A stretch of 5,773 nt of DNA. Source: Candidatus Omnitrophota bacterium. Lineage in GTDB: Bacteria > Omnitrophota > Gorgyraeia > Aquiviventales > Aquiviventaceae. Below, in pieces: positions 1 to 4,855 of the stretch (position 1 is the first letter of the stretch; each line of letters starts with the position of its first letter). The stretch covers positions 1-5,773 of the forward strand of contig JACQRA010000128.1 of NCBI GenBank assembly GCA_016206725.1, written 5' to 3'. The position numbers and the translations under genes are program-made. The notes below the pieces were generated by a model. It was not told where the DNA came from. It made no database searches and was given only the letters and a program-made list of their open reading frames with translations.

Positions 1-36
1 CCCCCACCCCCCCGTCATCCCCACAATCACTCGCAT
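1..36 (-). CDS. ubiX: UbiX-like flavin prenyltransferase, N-terminal 12 codons only (cut by window edge)
   Basis: Only the first 12 codons are visible, reading M-R-V-I-V-G-M-T-G-G-W-G. UbiX/Pad flavoproteins begin almost exactly this way: a beta strand of the form (K/R)-(L/V)-I-V-G-(I/M)-(T/S)-G followed by an A/G-S-G loop that binds FMN. UbiX attaches a dimethylallyl group to reduced FMN, making the prenyl-FMN cofactor used by UbiD-type decarboxylases in ubiquinone and menaquinone synthesis. The start is well supported: the ATG lies 4 bases after the ubiA stop and has a strong GGAGGG 7 bases upstream. The pairing with ubiA also fits. Oddity: Trp sits where a Ser is expected, next to a run of seven G on the coding strand, so a one-base error or a variant loop is possible. 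Identification from 12 residues plus context is tentative. Confidence 0.55.
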   Translation of the reverse strand, partial: MRVIVGMTGGWG

Positions 37-40
37 TGAT

Positions 41-880
41 TTACCCTCCAGATAGGAGCACGAATCCGAAAACAAGAAAGCCGATCACGGCGTTCAGGTG
101 AAAGAAGGCGAATTCGGGCTCGCGGGGGGCGACGGCATGCTCCCAGATCAAGATGGCGGCGATGGCGAGCAGCCAGGGCAAGCCGATGGATGAGCGCAGG
201 ACGTCACGCTGTAAGATGACTAACGCCATGAAGGCCGCCGCGTGCAGCAACGCGGCAATTCGCAGTGCGCTTGCCTTTCCTGCCCTCGCGGGCAATGAAT
301 GGAGCCCTTCCTTTCGATCGAATGCCTCGTCCATGGTCGCGTAAATCACGTCGAATCCTGCCACCCACACCACCGAGAAGAGCCACAACCACGCCACATC
401 GCTGAAGCTGGCGAACGATTGTGCCGCCGCCAACCATCCCCCAAGCGGCGCCATCGACCAGGCCAGGCCCAGCCCCAGATGGGAGAGCGCGGTGAAGCGC
501 TTGAGATATGGGTAGAGGACAAATAGTGCGACCGGAAGCGGTGACCATGCCAGACAGACCGGCGCAATCGCGGCGGCGCTGCCTGCATAGAGCAGACCGG
601 CCAGACCAACAATGACCCAGGCCTCAGCCGGGCGCATCGCTCCGCTTGGCAGTTCCCGGTTCTTCGTCCTGGGATTGCGCGCATCGATCGCGGCATCGAT
701 GAGACGATTCAGTCCCATCGCCATCACGCGACCGCCGATTGCAGCCAGCAGGATCAGCCCGGCTACGCGCGCCGACGGAGGACCTCCGGCACCAAGCCAC
801 GCCCCGGCATAGATGAGCGGCAACGAAAAGACTGCATGCTCAAGCTTGATGAATCGAGCATATGTCTTCATCTGTGTCAT
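41..880 (-). CDS. ubiA: UbiA-family polyprenyltransferase (menaquinone/ubiquinone biosynthesis, MqnP/UbiA type)
   Basis: Integral membrane prenyltransferase of 279 residues, a normal length for the family. It transfers a polyprenyl chain from its diphosphate to an aromatic acid: 4-hydroxybenzoate for UbiA, or 1,4-dihydroxy-6-naphthoate for MqnP of the futalosine menaquinone route. Both Mg-diphosphate motifs are intact: N58-x3-D62-x3-D66 (NRLIDAAID) and D177-x2-Y180-A-x2-D184-x3-D188 (DVIYATMDEAFD). The N-terminal FIKLEHAVFSLP stretch is typical of the UbiA/MqnP subgroup. About eight or nine hydrophobic segments follow. The gene lies 27 bases after the small exported-protein gene and 4 bases before the ubiX-like start. 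The first ATG (880) sits inside an ATCTGTGT-type repeat and has AAAGAG directly against it. The ATG at 871 (Met4) has the GAG at about 9 bases and may be the real start. The substrate cannot be decided from sequence; the futalosine role is inferred from the presumed organism. Confidence 0.92.
   Translation of the reverse strand: MTQMKTYARFIKLEHAVFSLPLIYAGAWLGAGGPPSARVAGLILLAAIGGRVMAMGLNRLIDAAIDARNPRTKNRELPSGAMRPAEAWVIVGLAGLLYAGSAAAIAPVCLAWSPLPVALFVLYPYLKRFTALSHLGLGLAWSMAPLGGWLAAAQSFASFSDVAWLWLFSVVWVAGFDVIYATMDEAFDRKEGLHSLPARAGKASALRIAALLHAAAFMALVILQRDVLRSSIGLPWLLAIAAILIWEHAVAPREPEFAFFHLNAVIGFLVFGFVLLSGG
44..49 (-). promoter_or_regulatory. Strong Shine-Dalgarno site for the ubiX-like gene
   Basis: The minus strand reads GGAGGG, ending 7 bases before the ATG at 36. 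It lies inside the last codons of ubiA, so the downstream gene should be translated from the same message. It is the best ribosome binding site in the window and the main evidence that a gene really starts at 36. Confidence 0.7.
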
Positions 881-909
881 CTCTTTGTCAATCTGTGTAA
901 TCTGTGGCT
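869..909. repeat. Degenerate ATCTGTGT-type tandem repeat at the ubiA 5' end
   Basis: On the plus strand four imperfect 9-11 base units follow one another: catctgtgt, catctctttgt, caatctgtgt and aatctgtggct. They span the 27-base gap and run into both flanking genes, covering the ubiA start region and the last codon of the small upstream gene. From memory, similar ATCTGTGTAATCTGTGG strings recur as dispersed intergenic sequence in many bacterial genomes; that could not be checked here. Confidence 0.6.
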
Positions 910-1237
910 AGAGAAAGAGCGGGAGAAATGGCAGGAGGGAACTCGCGAGGGGCACGATAGACTTGGCAACCTGCAACACGCCGCCCAACGTCGAGCCGAC
1001 CGCATGGACCGTCCCACTGAGCGCGCCACCGACCGTCCCCAGGATGGGCGGACCGTTGACAGTACCTTGGAAGATTTCCAGCGGAATCGCAAAGACGCCG
1101 GTGAGCACCTGCCCCACTCCTCCCACCAAATCCCCCAGCGCATCCGCATAGACTGGCTGCGCAGGACCACTGAGGCTACAAACAAGAACGAGACTCACCA
1201 GAGCGGCTTGATCCACGCGGTCCGACTGTCGGCTCAC
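908..1237 (-). CDS. Small exported Gly-rich protein, possibly TIGR04073 (exosortase-associated) family
   Basis: A 109-residue protein of unknown function. I chose the GTG at 1237 because a clear GGGAGGA lies 3 bases upstream and the resulting N-terminus is a good signal peptide: charged MSRQSDR, a hydrophobic core at about residues 11-22, and a V-Y-A cleavage site near residue 31. A longer reading from a TTG at 1288 would add 17 Arg-rich residues without a ribosome site. The mature part (GGVGQVLTGVFAIPLEIF, then Gly-spaced segments at about residues 62-90) resembles the N-x-L-T-G-x-x-E-I-P pattern of TIGR04073 proteins, with later Gly spacing similar, but it lacks that family's usual C-terminal Phe-Pro-Tyr-Pro region. 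It ends in a hydrophobic tail (SLLPFLPLFL), so membrane association is plausible. It sits between a membrane GT-C-like gene and ubiA. The coding call is fairly secure, the family tentative. Confidence 0.65.
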   Translation of the reverse strand: MSRQSDRVDQAALVSLVLVCSLSGPAQPVYADALGDLVGGVGQVLTGVFAIPLEIFQGTVNGPPILGTVGGALSGTVHAVGSTLGGVLQVAKSIVPLASSLLPFLPLFL

Positions 1238-1240
1238 AAA

Positions 1241-1247
1241 TCCTCCC
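1241..1247 (-). promoter_or_regulatory. Shine-Dalgarno site that fixes the start of the small exported-protein gene
   Basis: The minus strand reads GGGAGGA, ending 3 bases before the GTG at 1237. No comparable site precedes the TTG at 1288, so this motif decides the start and yields a clean signal peptide. Confidence 0.6.
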
Positions 1248-1267
1248 ACTCGTCGAGCTATTCTGAC

Positions 1268-1285
1268 ACCCTCCGCTTTGAGGGT
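1268..1285 (-). other. Small hairpin downstream of the GT-C-like gene
   Basis: A perfect 6-bp inverted repeat (ACCCTC / GAGGGT) with a 6-base loop lies 9 bases after the stop of the 518-residue membrane protein, in the 57-base gap. It is not followed by a T run on the minus strand, so it is not a convincing intrinsic terminator. It could be a processing or attenuation structure, or chance. Confidence 0.3.
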
Positions 1286-1294
1286 CAAGCTTCG

Positions 1295-2851
1295 TCAGGA
1301 TTTCCGAGGCGTCGAGGGAACTGTCTTGAATATGTTTCGGGGAAGTTGAGAGCGGTCGATGGTGAGTTGATTGCGCTCGTTGCGCTTGAGGAAGATCAGG
1401 GTATCTGCATCGACAAAGACAGGCGCCCACTCAGGGTCGTCCAGCCGCCTGATGAGGAACGGTTGGCCCCACGGTGTCAAGTCGTGCCGGTGGAAGACGA
1501 TCAGGTTAAACCCGAACCGCTCATCCGCCTCCCGCCAGGCTGCTTCGTCTTCCTGCATCGGCACATATACCTGGGTGAAGAAGGACGCGCTATAGGCTTC
1601 CGGCCGGTTATCCACAAAGACTCGGTGTTCAGGAAACAAGTGGAAGATCAGGTACCCGCCGATGTCGTAGTTGTTGAAGATCGGCCCTTCGAGACGTTCC
1701 TGTTTCACAAAGTCCGCCGCTGCGCTATCGCCTGGCTCAAGGTCGAGACCCCGCGAGGCCGCTCGAGGCGGTGACCACACCGTTGAGGGTCCGGCGACCG
1801 CCAGCACCAACGACAGTACCGCCGCCATCACGAAGAGCGAGTCGCCCCGTGAACGCTTCCTCCGGAGCACGCTAAGCGCTGAGGCGATCAGCGGCAAGGC
1901 CAAGAGTCCGAACAACGCCAGATTCCGATACGCCGCCCAGCCCATGGCGCTGACACCGAGGGCGATGAGTGTCTCGGCCATCCCGGCCGATTTCCCGACC
2001 CGAGACCACGCAGCCACAAGGCTTAAGCCCATCACAACACACACGCCGACGAACAGCCACAACGTGGGCATCTGAAAGCGAGCGAGCAAAAACGGGACCG
2101 ACTGGTTCTCAACCAGTCGATAGCCATACTCATGAAAGATCGTGAGCGGCACCACGGCCCCTTTGACGCCGAAGGGATTGCACAGCGCGGCCAACACGGT
2201 GAGTCCCAAGACCACGGTCAGCGAACGCGCGTGTCTTCGCTGTGTGGGCACGCACAGACTCTCGAGCAGGAAGGCGACGATCAGGGCGGGCCCCACGATG
2301 AAATAGCTGTGGAGATTGACCCATACCGCTTCCACAACAGGAACCCACCACAGATCCCGCACCGACGGCCGTTGGCCTCTGAATCGCATGAATCGGTGGA
2401 ACAACACCGCGGTGAAGAAGTAACTGAAGGCCTCGGGACGGACCTCAGCTCGGATTGAGAAGAGCGGCATGAGGAGGATGGCGAGCAGCGCCGCGAGGCC
2501 AACCCCCGCCTGCTCCTGAGCGCACTTGAACGCGACGGCCAGGGCCGCGAGATTCAGCGCGATGAAAAACAGATGCAGGCCGGTGAACCCACAGAACTTC
2601 CAGATCAGGAAGAAGACGACCCCACTACCCCAATGGTGATTGACGAAGGGATGGCTGGGTTCGGTGTAGGAGTAGAAATTGGTCGACAGGAGTTCCGGAT
2701 GCTCCCAGATGAGCTGGCCGTTCTTGAGATGCCGGCCCAGGTCGGCGGAGGTGAGATTGATCGGCTGAGCGAAAAAGAGGGCGCAGAATCCCACGAGGAT
2801 CGCCAGCCACGCCCACGTCACCCACCGGCTCTGAGGCGTGGGATCAACCAC
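1295..2851 (-). CDS. Polytopic membrane protein, GT-C-like glycosyltransferase fold, function unknown
   Basis: A 518-residue inner-membrane protein with about ten hydrophobic helices between residues 11 and 354, then a soluble domain (about 355-518). The first loop holds D38-L-G-R-H-L-K-x-G (residues 38-45) and, after it, FYSYTEPSHPFVNHHW (about 59-74). This matches the D-x-W-W-H-L-x-x-G ... D-x-F-S-Y-T ... H-E-W pattern of a widespread, uncharacterised family of GT-C-like membrane proteins; the acidic residue in that loop is where lipid-linked-sugar glycosyltransferases keep their catalytic Asp. Y308-R-N-L-A-L-F and, in the soluble part, N-N-Y-D-x-G-G-Y-L (393-401) followed by V-F-V-D-N-R (411-416) are further family hallmarks. 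The GTG start at 2851 overlaps the flavin reductase stop by 8 bases, implying translational coupling; a GTG at 2821 is an alternative. A role in surface-polysaccharide or protein glycosylation is inference only. Confidence 0.82.
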   Translation of the reverse strand: MVDPTPQSRWVTWAWLAILVGFCALFFAQPINLTSADLGRHLKNGQLIWEHPELLSTNFYSYTEPSHPFVNHHWGSGVVFFLIWKFCGFTGLHLFFIALNLAALAVAFKCAQEQAGVGLAALLAILLMPLFSIRAEVRPEAFSYFFTAVLFHRFMRFRGQRPSVRDLWWVPVVEAVWVNLHSYFIVGPALIVAFLLESLCVPTQRRHARSLTVVLGLTVLAALCNPFGVKGAVVPLTIFHEYGYRLVENQSVPFLLARFQMPTLWLFVGVCVVMGLSLVAAWSRVGKSAGMAETLIALGVSAMGWAAYRNLALFGLLALPLIASALSVLRRKRSRGDSLFVMAAVLSLVLAVAGPSTVWSPPRAASRGLDLEPGDSAAADFVKQERLEGPIFNNYDIGGYLIFHLFPEHRVFVDNRPEAYSASFFTQVYVPMQEDEAAWREADERFGFNLIVFHRHDLTPWGQPFLIRRLDDPEWAPVFVDADTLIFLKRNERNQLTIDRSQLPRNIFKTVPSTPRKS

Positions 2852-3323
2852 CGTAGTGCCAGCCGGTATCCATCAGGATCAGGGCCGGCTCATCCTTTCG
2901 CACTCCCGCTTCGATGACTTCCCCGATCACCACCGCGTGATCGCCCGTCTCATTGGCGATCTCACGTACCTCGCACTCGACGAACGCGATGGCTTCATCC
3001 AAGAGCGGTGAACCGGTCTTGCCCGCATGATGCGGGACATCCTTGAGCTTTTCTCCGATGACGGTGGCAGGCTTGACGAAATGCTCGGCGATAGCTTTCT
3101 GGTCTTTCCCCAGGATGTTCACCGAAAAGACCTTGGCCTGACGGATCATGGAGAGGGAGTGACTGTCTTTCCGAATCCCCATCGCGACGAGCGGCGGGGC
3201 GAATGACACCTGCGTCAGCCACGTGCCGGTAAACGCGTTAAGTCGGCCGTCCTGGACCACCCCGATGACATACACCCCGTGGGGAATTTTCCTCAAGGCT
3301 ATCTTCTTAGCTTGTTGATCCAT
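2844..3323 (-). CDS. Flavin reductase domain protein (FMN-binding, NAD(P)H:flavin oxidoreductase-like)
   Basis: A 159-residue cytoplasmic protein that matches the flavin-reductase-like split-barrel family over its whole length. Typical parts are GVYVIGV near residue 16, the FMN-binding stretch N29-A-F-T-G-T-W-L-T-Q-V-S-F-A-P-P-L-V (29-46), VFSVNILGKDQ (65-75), the H81-F helix, and the C-terminal G154-W-H-Y-G-G. Family members bind FMN or FAD and use NAD(P)H to supply reduced flavin to a partner oxygenase, or act as rubredoxin/ferredoxin-type oxidoreductases; the partner here is unknown. The ATG has GGAAGGGA three bases upstream. Its stop overlaps the next gene by 8 bases. A short 8-bp tandem repeat lies just upstream. 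The family is secure, the electron donor and partner are not. Confidence 0.9.
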   Translation of the reverse strand: MDQQAKKIALRKIPHGVYVIGVVQDGRLNAFTGTWLTQVSFAPPLVAMGIRKDSHSLSMIRQAKVFSVNILGKDQKAIAEHFVKPATVIGEKLKDVPHHAGKTGSPLLDEAIAFVECEVREIANETGDHAVVIGEVIEAGVRKDEPALILMDTGWHYGG

Positions 3324-3326
3324 ATG

Positions 3327-3334
3327 TCCCTTCC
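3327..3334 (-). promoter_or_regulatory. Shine-Dalgarno site of the flavin reductase
   Basis: GGAAGGGA on the minus strand, ending 3 bases before the ATG at 3323. It lies directly downstream of the 8-bp tandem repeat and is not disrupted by it. Confidence 0.55.
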
Positions 3335-3337
3335 ATC

Positions 3338-3360
3338 GCTCGATAGCTCGATAGCTCGAT
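3338..3360. repeat. 8-bp tandem repeat (gctcgata, 2.9 copies) between dienelactone hydrolase and flavin reductase
   Basis: Three back-to-back units (the last lacks one base) fill most of the 39-base gap between the hydrolase stop and the flavin reductase ribosome site. Units are identical. Each contains an AGCT across the unit boundary. It is non-coding on both strands. Copy-number change would alter the spacing between two genes that are otherwise probably co-transcribed. Confidence 0.85.
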
Positions 3361-3362
3361 CT

Positions 3363-4061
3363 TTAGTAAAGGTGTTGCTTCAGAAATAGTAAGGTCCGCT
3401 GCCAGGCATCCTGCGCTTCGTTCGGACGGTACACCTCAGGACGGGTGTCGTTGAAGAACGCGTGAGGGCACTCCGGGTAAATCTTCACTTCCCCGGGACG
3501 ACCAAACTGCTTTAACCCTTGGGCCAGCCGCTCCGCTTCCCGCCTCAGAATCCAGGTGTCCTGCCCGCCGTGAATGTAGAGGATGGGTGCCACCAGATAC
3601 TTCAAACTGTCTGTGGGGGGAATCTGCCCGTAAAACGGCACGGAGGCTTTGATGTCTGAGTTGTGCGCGGCGACCATCAGGGCAAAGGTCCCGCCCATGC
3701 AGAATCCCACCGCGCCGATCTTCCACGCATCAACGAACGGCAAGGTCTTCAGATACGTGGTCGTCGCGTTGAGGTCCTTGAGCGCGTGCTGGGATTGGAG
3801 GCTTTCCATCAACTTCCCTGCTTCGTCTGGATCTTTGGTGACTTTATGTCCAACGCGGGAGTACAAGTCCGGTGCCAGCGCCACATAGCCCTCACGCGCA
3901 AACCGCTGGGCGATATCCTTGATATGGTCGTTCAGCCCCCACCATTCGTGGATCACCACGACGGCGGGACGGGGCTTCTCATCACGTGGTCTGGCGAGAA
4001 ATCCAGCCAACCTCACCCCTTCGCCCTGGTATGTCACGTCGCTTGTCGTGATGTCACCCAT
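3363..4061 (-). CDS. Dienelactone hydrolase family protein (alpha/beta hydrolase, Cys nucleophile)
   Basis: A 232-residue alpha/beta hydrolase, the usual length for the family, which is typified by carboxymethylenebutenolidase. The full catalytic set is visible: G119-F-C121-M-G-G nucleophile elbow, D168 in GGQDTW, H200 in CPHAFFND, and the family's E39 in IHEWWGLN, which in dienelactone hydrolase controls activation of the Cys. N-terminal strands (VVVIHEWWGLNDHIKDIAQRF) and EGYVALAPDLY are typical. No signal peptide, so cytoplasmic. The ATG is supported by AGAAGG 5 bases upstream. There is no sign of chloroaromatic-degradation genes nearby, so the real ester or lactone substrate is unknown; most genomic members of this family are uncharacterised hydrolases. 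The gene sits 47 bases after the HemQ-like gene. The family is secure, the function general. Confidence 0.93.
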   Translation of the reverse strand: MGDITTSDVTYQGEGVRLAGFLARPRDEKPRPAVVVIHEWWGLNDHIKDIAQRFAREGYVALAPDLYSRVGHKVTKDPDEAGKLMESLQSQHALKDLNATTTYLKTLPFVDAWKIGAVGFCMGGTFALMVAAHNSDIKASVPFYGQIPPTDSLKYLVAPILYIHGGQDTWILRREAERLAQGLKQFGRPGEVKIYPECPHAFFNDTRPEVYRPNEAQDAWQRTLLFLKQHLY

Positions 4062-4066
4062 CGTTG

Positions 4067-4072
4067 CCTTCT
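4067..4072 (-). promoter_or_regulatory. Shine-Dalgarno site of the dienelactone hydrolase
   Basis: AGAAGG on the minus strand, 5 bases before the ATG at 4061, in the 47-base gap after the HemQ-like gene. Nothing else is recognisable in that gap; a GGCC-N6-GGCC palindrome there is too short to call. Confidence 0.55.
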
Positions 4073-4108
4073 CAAGTCTTCTCCGGCCCTCTCAGGCCTT
4101 CTTGTTCC

Positions 4109-4852
4109 TTATCCTCCGATATCCTTCAGAATCTCGCGGAAGGGCTTGGCGACACAAGTGAAGATCGGCGTATCCCGCAGGGTGTAGGGGCGCGCCTTGC
4201 TCTCGCGCATGGCCATCACGAGGTCCAAGAAATCTTGCGGGCTGTCCGTCTCAAACGCCAACACGAATTCCTGGTCGTCCAACCCGAAGCTGTACGTGGT
4301 GTGAATCTTCACCGAGGGATACGTGTTGCCCAAGACGATATGCTCATCCATCATGGCCTGGCGCCGGTCAAGGGGCAGTTGGTACCACTCCGGGGTTTTG
4401 ACGAACGGATAGATGAAGAGGTACTTGCTGTGAAACGGCGCGATGAACCGCCGCTTGTCGGCATGATCCGGATCAAGCTTATCCACGTAGGTGGAACGCT
4501 TGGTCATCGAGAGATACGCATACGGCATGGAGAGATAGCCGGCCATGGCGGTCTGCCGCACGGCCGCCGACATCGCCTGCACGTGCTCAACCGTCGTCCC
4601 CACGCGCCAGATGAGGAAGTCCACGTCGGGCTTCAAGCCGACGAGCGAATAGGTCAGAACCATCAGTTGCTTGGAAGAACGCGTGATAACGCCCTCCAAT
4701 TCACCGCCCTGCTTGCGTTTGATCGAGGCCGGCAGTCTCCGCCATGCCGGATCCAGCCGATAGAATGAAAATCCCACGATCTGACGAGCCGTTGCTTCTC
4801 GCGAAGGAACGGTTTCGTATTTCGTATCTCGTATCTCGTATTTCGTGGTCAT
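4109..4852 (-). CDS. Chlorite dismutase/HemQ-family heme protein (coproheme decarboxylase-like; not a true chlorite dismutase)
   Basis: A 247-residue protein of the Cld/HemQ superfamily of dimeric ferredoxin-like folds. Family signatures: VGFSFYRLDPAWRRLP (26-41), DVDFLIWRV (76-84), IYPFVKTPEWYQLP (147-160), D169-E-H171 with H171 as the expected proximal heme ligand, YSFGLDDQEFVLAFET (187-202), and a C-terminal (ESKARPY)...DTPIF resembling actinobacterial HemQ. True chlorite dismutases have an Arg 13 residues after that His; here the segment reads YPSVKIHTTYSFG, with no Arg, one residue shorter, as in actinobacterial-type HemQ. Tyr148 in the YPF motif aligns with the catalytic Tyr of coproheme decarboxylases. 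The likely role is heme synthesis (coproheme III to heme b) or an unassigned heme function. The ATG lies 3 bases after the ThyX-like stop with no clear ribosome site, suggesting coupling. Codons 3-14 come from a tandem repeat. Confidence 0.85.
   Translation of the reverse strand: MTTKYEIRDTKYETVPSREATARQIVGFSFYRLDPAWRRLPASIKRKQGGELEGVITRSSKQLMVLTYSLVGLKPDVDFLIWRVGTTVEHVQAMSAAVRQTAMAGYLSMPYAYLSMTKRSTYVDKLDPDHADKRRFIAPFHSKYLFIYPFVKTPEWYQLPLDRRQAMMDEHIVLGNTYPSVKIHTTYSFGLDDQEFVLAFETDSPQDFLDLVMAMRESKARPYTLRDTPIFTCVAKPFREILKDIGG
4812..4846. repeat. 7-bp tandem repeat (ACGARAT on minus strand, 5 copies) forming the HemQ-like N-terminus
   Basis: Five consecutive 7-base units on the coding (minus) strand: ACGAAAT, ACGAGAT, ACGAGAT, ACGAAAT, ACGAAAC. 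Because 7 is not a multiple of 3, three units give 21 bases and 7 residues, so the array is translated as a KYEIRDTKYE-type peptide right after the start codon. Copy-number change by anything other than three units would shift the frame at the very start of the gene. Confidence 0.88.
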
Positions 4853-4855
4853 GGA

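Noticed and set aside
1169..1186. Lipoprotein signal (lipobox) in the small exported protein
   Set aside because: The Cys at residue 20 is preceded by Val rather than Gly, Ala or Ser, so a normal signal peptidase site (V-Y-A) fits better.
1268..1285. Rho-independent terminator after the GT-C-like gene
   Set aside because: The stem is only 6 bp and no T run follows on the transcribed strand, so it is listed only as a hairpin.
1238..1288. TTG start extending the small exported protein by 17 residues
   Set aside because: It has no ribosome site and would bury a good signal peptide behind an Arg-rich extension; the GTG at 1237 has GGGAGGA.
836..1774. 312-codon open frame on the plus strand
   Set aside because: It is antisense to three supported genes, has no ribosome site, and its product is Arg/Asp-rich with no family pattern; its N-terminal LCHLFVNLCNLWL comes from the ATCTGTGT repeat.
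3663..4187. 174-codon plus-strand frame opposite the dienelactone hydrolase
   Set aside because: It is an antisense shadow; the minus strand carries an intact catalytic triad.
4064..4768. 234-codon plus-strand frame opposite the HemQ-like gene
   Set aside because: It is a His/Arg-rich shadow of a gene with clear family motifs on the other strand.
4812..4846. CRISPR array
   Set aside because: The units are 7 bases and contiguous with no spacers.
4109..4852. True chlorite dismutase (cld)
   Set aside because: The distal Arg in the VKR motif is missing and the loop length matches HemQ-type proteins.
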